A program made the translations under genes and the position numbers. Source: JAKORR01 sp964608495 (GTDB taxonomy: Bacteria > Armatimonadota > Zipacnadia > Zipacnadales > FEN-943). Taken from it: a DNA stretch of 18,855 bases. The DNA lies in assembly GCA_964608495.1 (NCBI GenBank), contig CAZSOQ010000096.1:1-18855 (forward strand), written 5' to 3'. Each line of letters begins with the position of its first letter. Within the stretch, counting starts at the first letter, position 1. The notes beneath the pieces are model-generated. The model saw only the letters and a program-made list of their open reading frames with translations, made no database searches and had not been told where the DNA came from. Positions 8,601 through 14,403 of this stretch are shown here, piece after piece.

Positions 8601-9708
8601 CGGCCGTTCCTGCCGCTTCCTCCACAGCCTGGACCGCAGGCACCTCATCAGCAACCGCGCCGGCTGGGGCGGCACGGGCAATCTCCACACCGTCCGCCCG
8701 TACCAGTTCGACCCCCTCTCCGGCGGCGCTCACCTGGACTTCATCTCGCCCGAGGCCTACGGCATGACCGCCGAGGAGGGCGATTACAGGCGCTGGGGCT
8801 TCGTTGACGCCTACTGCCGCTGGGCGGGCAACGGCAAGCCCGTCTTCTGGTCCGAGTTCGGCAACACCATCCACCCCGGCTACAAGCCCGACGACTACGA
8901 GCGCCAGCGCCGCATCTGGGAGAACTCCCTGCAGCTCGTCCTCTTCGCCGGCGCGGATGGTGACGCCGGCTGGTGGTGGCCGGGCGGCTTCCGGGTGGGC
9001 GAGAACAGCGACTACGGCTGCACCGAGCCCTGGGGCGAGCCGCGCCCCTCCGCCCTGCAGCTCAAGGAGTTCGCGCCGCGCCTGTGCACCCGCGGCCCCG
9101 ACGACCGCCCCGAGGTGACCCTGACCGTGGACCGCGACGCTGACGTGCGCGGCCTGCCGGGCCTGTGGCAGAAGCATCTGGACGAGTACCTCGCCGCCGC
9201 CGATGGCCGCCACGCGGTGCGCCTCAAGACCGAGGGCGACGGCAAGACCACCGTGGACTTCCCGCTGGCGGCCGTGGGCAACGCCCCGTACACGGGGTTC
9301 GAGCCGCCCAGGCATGTCAACTCCGAGCTGACCGAGGCGGTCGTGCGCGTGGGGGAGAGCGTCTGCCGGGCCGCCGACGATTTCCTCTGGCACGACGTCG
9401 CCCTGGAGGTGCCCGCGGGCAAGCCGGCGCGGGTCGAGCTCGCCTGGCTCAACACCGGCGTGGTCGAGTGGGCCTGCGCGACGACGGCCGGCGACCGCGC
9501 CGGCGCCGTGGTCCTGACCGACGTCGCCACCGGCAAGGCCCTGGCCGCCTTGCCCCACGACGTGGCGCGCTACGGCACGGCCACCTTCCGCTTCGAACTG
9601 GACCGCACACCGGCCGCGGGCGAGGAGCGGGTCCTGACGCTGCGCCTTGAGGCCAAGGGCCGTTGCCGCTTCGGCCAGCAGATACGCCTGACCCTGCGCA
9701 GCCGATAG
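5683..9708 (+). CDS. Multidomain glycoside hydrolase (clan GH-A-like)
   Basis: This 1341-residue protein looks like an extracytoplasmic carbohydrate-active enzyme. In order I see a short hydrophobic N-terminus; a LamG/DUF1080-like beta-sandwich (about 18-205); a GATase/ThuA-like segment (about 218-320, YDVMVLPSAQVT...LSRGGSLMVLATG); a carbohydrate-binding-like sandwich (about 340-510, FSGWNTWGTPLK); a second region resembling beta-galactosidase GATase domains plus an Ig-like domain (about 520-745); a (beta/alpha)8 catalytic domain (about 747-1115); and a C-terminal beta-sandwich. The likely acid/base is Glu894 (DITWEP) and the likely nucleophile Glu1058 (VFWSEFGN), as in GH5/GH42-type enzymes. 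ATG 5683 is chosen for GGAGGTG six bases upstream and the hydrophobic start; that N-terminus has no Lys or Arg, which is odd for a signal peptide. The substrate cannot be read from sequence. Confidence 0.9.
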   Translation: MLALALSLMACPAALQLADDFSTPGPPAPQRWRTVAGRFEARDGLLHGYRSDTSWLVWRGMVAPTRLRAEVTLTPTGGSRPGAWGACGVAAYLDNGNYWRLALVESASDKDMRYCELVEKCQGTWQAQAAGDTALETVGTEGEGGWQLGRTYRLVLELDAQRCSGTVLEGDRVLWRRVYAMPEVTTAVRSGWPALTVVDMEVDFADMRADADQLALGSREGPPKALVVHNDLPGAAPAVEEWARAALAASGLQVEVLPAQQVAAAQLTGADYDVMVLPSAQVTPVGLAAAVSHYLSRGGSLMVLATGVPFERQLTRVGDEWITPAEAQARVPSLRPVLDIAPDLPDTFVYASNDPAAGKSVTVEPAPAETGGRALHFTLDDFSGWNTWGTPLKLGSVQGDAPVMLFWAKGDEQATHLIVEVNEEDGSRWIAVAPVTTYWRRLALAPDDFKYWRDSPEAARRGFAGDRVNPESLVEIRFGLANSHAPLARGPKDFWVASVSAGPLLAQTERRLPPEMDAVSPWYKTFEYPSATRLETADGTVWPRVSCAAAGVVRCAHARPWGRVMTGVRGRRWVPILEASDPAGHHSYVAAAVLRADGPFAGASWSWWGLSPEVLAASGNELAPLFADVARAHVRRLWLLEAGPDQVAYLDGARPRWGARLLNVGSTPASVEVRLSATGPGGPARALDRRLEVAPMSDAEVSEEWPVTAPGLYDVTVELRVGDQVVDRIATPARMVKPQPAAETLDKFVRVEGGMFVRGGRPIRDKSGTFLMGGTPWFAHGVNFWPRYVAGLAPEDYGLGWQTLAHYDPVLVEEDLAIAESVGITAVSIQPPRAADDLPCLWDFLERAAAHGIYTNLFIPVDPRGFDADYVRSIVEGGRLADFWALYAYDITWEPRFGQYDERKRWDPRWQEWVEAQYGSIAAAEKAWGIPAPRDEAGALTGPTDQQLAEDGDWRVMVAAYRRFVDDFLSAGYGRSCRFLHSLDRRHLISNRAGWGGTGNLHTVRPYQFDPLSGGAHLDFISPEAYGMTAEEGDYRRWGFVDAYCRWAGNGKPVFWSEFGNTIHPGYKPDDYERQRRIWENSLQLVLFAGADGDAGWWWPGGFRVGENSDYGCTEPWGEPRPSALQLKEFAPRLCTRGPDDRPEVTLTVDRDADVRGLPGLWQKHLDEYLAAADGRHAVRLKTEGDGKTTVDFPLAAVGNAPYTGFEPPRHVNSELTEAVVRVGESVCRAADDFLWHDVALEVPAGKPARVELAWLNTGVVEWACATTAGDRAGAVVLTDVATGKALAALPHDVARYGTATFRFELDRTPAAGEERVLTLRLEAKGRCRFGQQIRLTLRSR

Positions 9709-9850
9709 CCCCGCCGCGCTCCGACAGCCCTCGGGGCACGCCCCGCGCGCGGCAAGCGCCGCGGGGAAGAGGACCTTGGCGTCGCCGTGCTCGTGGGATT
9801 CGCCGGGGGGCCGACGCGACGGCGTAGCGCTGTGGAGTGGAAGGAGCGCC
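9709..9850. terminator. Convergent spacer with GC-rich hairpins, possible terminator
   Basis: The spacer between the two facing stop codons holds CGGGG-CACG-CCCCG (9732-9745) and an overlapping CCCCGCG...CGCGGGG stem (9741-9766). They are mutually exclusive structures. Neither is followed by a T-tract, so intrinsic termination is only a guess. No coding potential is seen. Confidence 0.35.
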
Positions 9851-10798
9851 TCACTGCCCGGGGCTGCCGTACCGGATCGTCAGAGCCACGTCCTCGGCCA
9901 CCTGGTCGCTGTACTCGGGGTACATGCCCACGATCACGGCATCCTTCGGCTTGATGCCCTCGAAGGTGGCCCGGAAGGCCGCTTCCACTTGCTCGGGCGT
10001 CCCACACAGCCTGCCCGCCGCCAGGATCTTGAAGGCCAGGCAGGGCTTGCTCGTCTGCCGCATGGCCTCATACATCCGCGGCGGGTCGTCCTCCAGGTAC
10101 ACTTCCCGCACGGGGATCGGCACGTGCCCGAGCAGCTCCCTGAGCTCCTCGCGGCTTCGGTGCCGCTCGTAGACGCAGGCCATGTAGAAGTCCACGTCCC
10201 ACCCTTGTTCCTCGATCTCAGCGATGACCGCGGGCATATGTGTTGACACGCCCACCTGGGCGCCCGTGTCGCGCACGCGCTTGCAGAACTCCCGCGCCTG
10301 TTCCAGCCGGCCCTCCTTGAACATCGTGTCCGTGACCTCGCCGTGGTGGGCGATACCGATGGCCCCCGCTGCCGCGAGCTCCTCGGCCACATAGGGGTAC
10401 TGCGGGTGGTCCGAGGCCAGCGAGAGGTACTGCAGGCGCCCGCCGGCCTCGCGGTACTGATCCCAGAAGTCCACGTTCCTCCCGCTCGACTGCCACGTGT
10501 TGATGCCCATCTCCTCGCACCGGCGCAGGAGGCGCGTGATGTTCCCGGGTGTGAAGTATCGGCGCATCTGGTGGTTCACGAAGACGGACAGGTGGGAGCC
10601 GGCGTTGATGGGGTTGGCCCCGACGATGAGGCGCGAGACCGTGACGGGCCCGAAGGGCACCTGAGGCATGGTTGTGGCCAGGGGCGAGACTGTGCCGGGT
10701 CCGGCGGGCTCCTGGGGCCCGGATGCCGCGTGCGCGGTCGGGTCGGGCGGATCTGCGGGATCGGTTGGGGTGCCCCGAGTGTCCTGAGTGTCCGACAC
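9851..10798 (-). CDS. Aldo/keto-reductase-like TIM-barrel protein, role unknown
   Basis: The protein resembles the aldo/keto reductase fold: a first strand TVSRLIVGANPIN, a helix and strand ending in EEMGINTWQSSGRN, a later GVSTHMP that matches the AKR 'GvSnH' strand, and KPCLAFKILAAGRL near the end. At the site where AKRs carry the catalytic Asp and Tyr (INxxDTAxxYG) it has INTWQSSGRN, so the classical tetrad seems absent and reductase activity is doubtful. The start is uncertain. GTG 10798 (315 residues) has GGAGG seven bases upstream. ATG 10669 (272 residues) begins right at the conserved domain but has no Shine-Dalgarno. GTG 10870 (339 residues) is also in frame. The extra N-terminal residues are a Pro/Thr/Asp/Gly-rich linker encoded partly by repeat DNA. 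It is cytoplasmic by appearance and faces the glycoside hydrolase gene. Confidence 0.78.
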   Translation of the reverse strand: MSDTQDTRGTPTDPADPPDPTAHAASGPQEPAGPGTVSPLATTMPQVPFGPVTVSRLIVGANPINAGSHLSVFVNHQMRRYFTPGNITRLLRRCEEMGINTWQSSGRNVDFWDQYREAGGRLQYLSLASDHPQYPYVAEELAAAGAIGIAHHGEVTDTMFKEGRLEQAREFCKRVRDTGAQVGVSTHMPAVIAEIEEQGWDVDFYMACVYERHRSREELRELLGHVPIPVREVYLEDDPPRMYEAMRQTSKPCLAFKILAAGRLCGTPEQVEAAFRATFEGIKPKDAVIVGMYPEYSDQVAEDVALTIRYGSPGQ

Positions 10799-10893
10799 TG
10801 TACTTCCTCCCGTGCTGACCTTGGGCTTTGTTCCCCGGCGCCGTCCCTGCGGCGACCTGGTGTCTGACACGGTACTTTGTCCCGTGGCGACCT
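10787..10893 (-). repeat. Three-unit degenerate tandem repeat in the AKR-like leader
   Basis: Units at 10859-10893, 10822-10858 and 10787-10821 (35, 37 and 35 bases) all begin AGGTC on the minus strand. Units 1 and 3 align closely: AGGTCGCCACGGGA.. and AGGTCAGCACGGGA.., each ending in the near-palindrome GTGTCRGACAC. The middle unit keeps the first part and a GGAACAAAG block but has lost the palindrome. Unit 3 supplies GGAGG and the GTG at 10798, the preferred start of the downstream gene. Confidence 0.65.
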
Positions 10894-10907
10894 GAGGAAT
10901 CCGGCGG

Positions 10908-10916
10908 ATTATACCA
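10908..10916 (-). promoter_or_regulatory. Extended -10 promoter for the AKR-like gene
   Basis: TGGTATAAT is read on the minus strand: a perfect -10 hexamer with the extended TG. No -35 match is seen. Transcription would begin near 10901, so the whole tandem repeat would lie in the transcript, as leader or as N-terminal codons depending on which start is used. Confidence 0.5.
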
Positions 10917-11020
10917 CACGGCCGGTGCTACCCCGGGCCGGCAGCAGCGGTGCGGTCGAGTCCTTCTGCCGGGCCTGGGACGCTCTAGGCCCTCGTGGAA
11001 TGCCTGATGCGGCCTTTGCG

Positions 11021-11059
11021 CTTGCGGGAGGCCTGGCACGGTTTCCGTGCCAGGCCGAC
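11021..11059 (+). repeat. Dispersed palindromic repeat, copy 2
   Basis: This is a perfect 12-base-pair stem, GGCCTGGCACGG (11030-11041) with CCGTGCCAGGCC (11045-11056), around a TTT loop. It is homologous to the element at 2111-2148, including the CTTGYGGGAGGC left flank. Here the stem is longer by compensating changes on both arms, suggesting the hairpin itself is maintained. Confidence 0.65.
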
Positions 11060-11108
11060 TCTGGGGCACAGACCGCCCCTTCGCCTTCCACAAAGACCCA
11101 GGCGTGCT

Positions 11109-11190
11109 GTAGTCGCAGGCTTCAGCCTGCGGCTGTGGGCCGGTGGTGGTTCCCTTGTCCCCATGTAGGGCGGGGCTTCAGCCCCGCCTC
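11109..11190 (+). repeat. REP-like double palindrome, left cluster
   Basis: There are two different palindromes in a row with the same TTCA loop: GCAGGC-TTCA-GCCTGC (11115-11130) and GGCGGGGC-TTCA-GCCCCGCC (11169-11188), each preceded by a GTAG motif (GTAGTCGCAGG, GTAGGG). The order GTAGTCGCAGG, then a GC-rich link, then GTAGGGCGGGGC recurs in inverted orientation at 17428-17518. The last 26 bases (11165-11190) are an exact reverse complement of 17428-17453. Confidence 0.7.
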
Positions 11191-11321
11191 CCTCTGTCCC
11201 GCCCTTCGCCCTTCGCCGGTGGCCGTGTAGTGATCCGCCTGTATTAAGGGGCCTCAGCCTGCGCCCGCGGCCCTGCGGTGGTCCACGCTCGCCGACCGCC
11301 GCCACCCCACGCCGTCTTCTC

Positions 11322-13199
11322 TCACCCCTCCGGCACAGCCAGGGCCGGCATAGGGATGATCGCCAGCTCGCAGTCTTCCTTGCCCACCGAGTAGATCACA
11401 TACAGCCTCCCCTCGTCCTCGTAGGCGTAGGGGTACTGCCAGCCCCGGTCCTTGTACCTGCCCGCCAGCAGGGGCTCGAGGGTCTGTCCATCCCGGATGC
11501 GCCACAGACGGCACAGCGTCTTCGCGCCCGGTCGACCCACGGCGATGGTCAGCGGCCACCGCGCGTTGTTCCGCAGTCCGCTATTGCTGACGAGGTACCG
11601 CTGCCCGGTGCTGAGGACCCCAGCCGCGGCCTTCGCGGACAGCATCGGGAAGTCGCTTTCCCGCGCGAGGGACCAGGTGCGCCCGAAGTCCGTGCTGCGC
11701 GACACTGTGGCGCAGCGCAGCGCCGGGTCCGCCGGGGTCTCGTTGCGCATGATCGCGACGATCTCGTCCTCGGCGACCCAGGCGGTGGTCTCGCTGCAGT
11801 GCTGTCCTTCGGCCAGGGGGATCTTCACGGTCTCCCAGGACGTGAGGTTGTCGCCCGCGCTGATCGCCACCGCAGCGCGGAAGCGCCGGTCCGCCCCGGG
11901 CATGATCCACGAGCCGTTGCCCAGGCGCTTCGGCTCGGTCATGGGCCAGAAGTCCTGCGCAGCCACCCCGGCGGACTCCCAGCGGTCGGCGGCCTGGTTG
12001 AGCGTGAGGGCCTCGGTGCACAGCCCGGGGAAGTTCACTCCCTTCTCCTCGCTCTTGCCGAAGCGTGCGGCGAAGGCCCACAGCTTGCCCTCGTGCACCA
12101 GGAAGACGCCGTGGCTGTGGCGTTCGGAGCCCTCGAAGCCGGGCCCGATCATCTCGGGCGCCGACCACGTCAGCCCACCGTCGCGCGAGCGCCGCCCCTG
12201 CATGGTCTCCGAGGGGCTGTTCTCGTCCACGAGGCTGTTGGCCCAGCTTGTGAACAGCGTGTCCCCGAAGCGCACGATCGCGGGGCCATGGAGGAACTGG
12301 TAGCCGCCGGGGATGGCCCGGTGAACGCGCACGAGGGTCACGTAGTCCAGGTATGGTGCCTCCTCGGCCACCGGTGGCTCGTCGCCCTCCCACAGCCTGA
12401 AGCGTTCGACGGCAGGGGGCTTGGGCAGCTCATGAGGCGGTGGCACAGTGTCGCCGCCTTCGGCTTGTACCTCGTCCACGAGGAACCACGCTCCTTGAGC
12501 AAGTCGGCCATAGGCCAGGTTTACAGAACCGAAGGGCACCCCTGAGCGGTAGCCCCGGACCGTCGCGCTGGGCTCGGCGGGCAGCTCCGCCTGACCGGGC
12601 TTGCTCAGCCACAGGTCCACGGCCTCCGAGTCTCGCGCCGCGACGACACGCAGATGGTACCAGATGGGGCGGTCGCCCGGGTCCTCGAGATCGCCGTCGC
12701 CGTTGGCATCCACCGACGGCGTGAGGTCGCTCACTACTGTCACCCAGCGTCGCAGGCGGCCGTTGTACTGCTGCAGGCTGCCCTGCTGGATCGCCAGGTT
12801 GATCTGGCTGGCGTCCGTGCCCCCCGGCTCGCGCGTCCAGAAATTGAACACGCGCCCGGCCCCGGCAGCGAAGGCCAGGTACAGCTCGACGAGCAGCCGG
12901 TCCTGGGCCGGAAACTCGACCGCCAGGCCCGAGGTCTTCCCGTCGCTCACATCGCGGACGCGCAGGCTCTGGCTCGTGCCCGCGGCCCCGGGGCGGCAGA
13001 CGACGGCGGACGGCGGTGTCACGGCCGACGGGAAGTCGGCCCATCCGCGAGGAGCGCTCCCCGGCGTGTCCGCCTCGAAGCCGCCGTTCGCGATCAGCGG
13101 CTGCCCGAGGGTGGCGGCCGAGCAGGCGAGGGTCAGCGCCGCGGCCGGCGCGAGGCCCCAGGCCGGGTGCCGGCGGAGTGGCTTGCCTCTCACGTGCAT
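11322..13199 (-). CDS. Secreted sialidase-like BNR-repeat hydrolase
   Basis: This 625-residue exported protein has a basic, then hydrophobic N-terminus (signal peptide about 1-32). A carbohydrate-binding-like beta-sandwich follows, opening with IANGGFEADTPGSAPRGW, and a calcium-loop-like VDANGDGDLEDPGD lies at 163-176. A six-bladed propeller covers roughly 270-620. Two clear Asp boxes are SRDGGLTW (338-345) and STDFGRTW (502-509), the BNR signature of sialidases. Exo-sialidases release terminal sialic acids with an Arg triad and a Tyr/Glu pair; I could not assign these residues reliably, so another propeller hydrolase is possible. ATG 13199 is preferred over the adjacent GTG 13202; no strong Shine-Dalgarno is seen. 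It is the last gene of the operon, 37 bases after the URO-D gene. Confidence 0.88.
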   Translation of the reverse strand: MHVRGKPLRRHPAWGLAPAAALTLACSAATLGQPLIANGGFEADTPGSAPRGWADFPSAVTPPSAVVCRPGAAGTSQSLRVRDVSDGKTSGLAVEFPAQDRLLVELYLAFAAGAGRVFNFWTREPGGTDASQINLAIQQGSLQQYNGRLRRWVTVVSDLTPSVDANGDGDLEDPGDRPIWYHLRVVAARDSEAVDLWLSKPGQAELPAEPSATVRGYRSGVPFGSVNLAYGRLAQGAWFLVDEVQAEGGDTVPPPHELPKPPAVERFRLWEGDEPPVAEEAPYLDYVTLVRVHRAIPGGYQFLHGPAIVRFGDTLFTSWANSLVDENSPSETMQGRRSRDGGLTWSAPEMIGPGFEGSERHSHGVFLVHEGKLWAFAARFGKSEEKGVNFPGLCTEALTLNQAADRWESAGVAAQDFWPMTEPKRLGNGSWIMPGADRRFRAAVAISAGDNLTSWETVKIPLAEGQHCSETTAWVAEDEIVAIMRNETPADPALRCATVSRSTDFGRTWSLARESDFPMLSAKAAAGVLSTGQRYLVSNSGLRNNARWPLTIAVGRPGAKTLCRLWRIRDGQTLEPLLAGRYKDRGWQYPYAYEDEGRLYVIYSVGKEDCELAIIPMPALAVPEG

Positions 13200-13236
13200 C
13201 ACCCCGGGTCGGAGCCTGTGGGCCCCGGCCCTGTGG

Positions 13237-14343
13237 TCAGTACCTTCCGTACTCCTCGACCAGTCCCGCGACCTCGGCGATCCGCCGGTACTCGGTTCCC
13301 GGCGGTACCTGGTCGCCCGGCGCGAGCACCAGCCGCGGACTGGCCAGGCGCAGGTCCAGCCAGCGCTTCACGGTATCGCGGAAGCGGCTGTCGGGCGTGC
13401 GCGGCTCCCAGGCGGTGGGTGGGATCCCGCCCCAGAGGATCATGTCTTCGCCTGCCCTCGCGCGGCACTCCTCGGGCGTCAGATCGCCCATCGGCGCCGG
13501 CGTCACCGCGTCCACGGCATCAATCCCACACTCCGCCAGAGCCTCCAGCAGGCCCCCCATCCGCCCGTCCAGATGCACCGACACGTACTTCCCCGCCGCG
13601 TGGGCGCGCCGGGCCATCTCCGCGTAGCACCCCGCGCTGTACTGCCTGAAGAGGCTCGGTGGCTGGGTCACCGCGTCCAGGTTGTCCGAGAAGAACACCA
13701 CAGGCGACGGGGACGCGACCAGCACGTCAATCAGCCGCAGCACCGACTCGTTCATTGTATCCACGAACCGCCGCACCGTGGCGGGATGGTCGTGGAGAGC
13801 ATAGACGGTGTTCTCGACGCCCATGTACCTCGACATCAGGAACCCCAGCCCGGAGTAGGCGGCGGCGGCGAAGGGGAGGCCAAGCTCCCCGAGCTCCGCG
13901 TCCCACTCGTGGTGCCGTTCGTACCGGGGCACGTACCGGCGCGCCGCGACCGCGAGCTCCACGATCGGGAAGTCCTCCACGCTCTGAATGAGGCGGTGCG
14001 TGATGTCCCAGGAGAAGCTCACGCGCGACCAGTCGCGCTGCTCCACCAGTACCCCCAGCGGCGTCGCGAGCGTGTAGCGGAATACGTCGCCCTCGACGCG
14101 GACCGTCTCGCGCACGTCGTCGCTGTCGTACTCCACGTCGTAGAAGGTGCCCAGGTTGAGGTACAGACCCGCGCCGCAACGCCTGTGAAGCTCGACCATG
14201 TCTCGGTCCCGCGCGTGGCCGGCGACGGGCACGAATCGGGTCCCGCGCTCGACCGCGTACCAGTGCGACAGGTCGGCGTACCATGGCACGACATCCGGCG
14301 TCTCGCCCTTGAAGACGGCCAGCGCTCGCTCTCTCTGCGTCAC
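13237..14343 (-). CDS. Uroporphyrinogen decarboxylase (URO-D) family protein
   Basis: This 368-residue cytoplasmic TIM-barrel protein belongs to the URO-D superfamily, which also includes cobalamin-dependent methyltransferases such as MtaA. The N-terminus MTQRERALAVFKGETPDVVPW and the C-terminal part (GDLTPEECRARAG, ILWGGIPP, LVLAPGDQVPPGTEYRRI) fit the family. It is not HemE, because the conserved HemE N-terminal MRQAGRY motif is absent. The zinc-type methyltransferase motif HxC is replaced by HLD (His257, Asp259 in VHLDGRM). Start GTG 14343 has only a weak GGTGG before it. It sits 60 bases after the GHL6-like gene and 37 bases before the sialidase-like gene, so it is cotranscribed with secreted glycan hydrolases. 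The reaction is unknown. Confidence 0.92.
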   Translation of the reverse strand: MTQRERALAVFKGETPDVVPWYADLSHWYAVERGTRFVPVAGHARDRDMVELHRRCGAGLYLNLGTFYDVEYDSDDVRETVRVEGDVFRYTLATPLGVLVEQRDWSRVSFSWDITHRLIQSVEDFPIVELAVAARRYVPRYERHHEWDAELGELGLPFAAAAYSGLGFLMSRYMGVENTVYALHDHPATVRRFVDTMNESVLRLIDVLVASPSPVVFFSDNLDAVTQPPSLFRQYSAGCYAEMARRAHAAGKYVSVHLDGRMGGLLEALAECGIDAVDAVTPAPMGDLTPEECRARAGEDMILWGGIPPTAWEPRTPDSRFRDTVKRWLDLRLASPRLVLAPGDQVPPGTEYRRIAEVAGLVEEYGRY

Positions 14344-14362
14344 CTTGCGACACCACCGGACG

Positions 14363-14393
14363 GGTGTGACACCGTGGGGCGCCCTCCGGCGCC
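14363..14393 (-). promoter_or_regulatory. Small hairpins between operon genes
   Basis: The 60-base gap between the GHL6-like and URO-D genes contains the near-palindrome GGTGT-G-ACACC (14363-14373) and a GGCGCC-CTCC-GGCGCC stem (14378-14393). They could be an RNA processing or partial termination point that sets the ratio of upstream to downstream products, or simply chance in GC-rich DNA. Confidence 0.25.
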
Positions 14394-14403
14394 TCGCTTG
14401 GCC

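Larger units (their letters stand above)
10917..11321. other. Repeat-rich spacer without genes
   Basis: About 400 bases between the AKR-like promoter and the sialidase stop codon hold no believable gene. The stretch contains the palindrome at 11021-11059, the REP-like pair at 11109-11190 and a fainter relative near 11245-11278 (CAGCCTGCGCCCGCGG). The hairpin at 11169-11188 could end transcription of the glycan operon arriving from the right. Confidence 0.6.

Noticed and set aside
5698..9558. A 1286-residue open frame antisense to the large glycosidase
   Set aside because: Low-complexity Ala/Gly/Val/His composition without motifs; the opposite strand has a strong Shine-Dalgarno and catalytic motifs.
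10787..10893. A possible short CRISPR array
   Set aside because: The three 35-37-base units are contiguous and degenerate, without unique spacers, and no cas gene is nearby.
13237..14343. Authentic HemE for heme biosynthesis
   Set aside because: The HemE N-terminal substrate-binding motif is absent and no other heme genes are nearby; only superfamily membership is supported.
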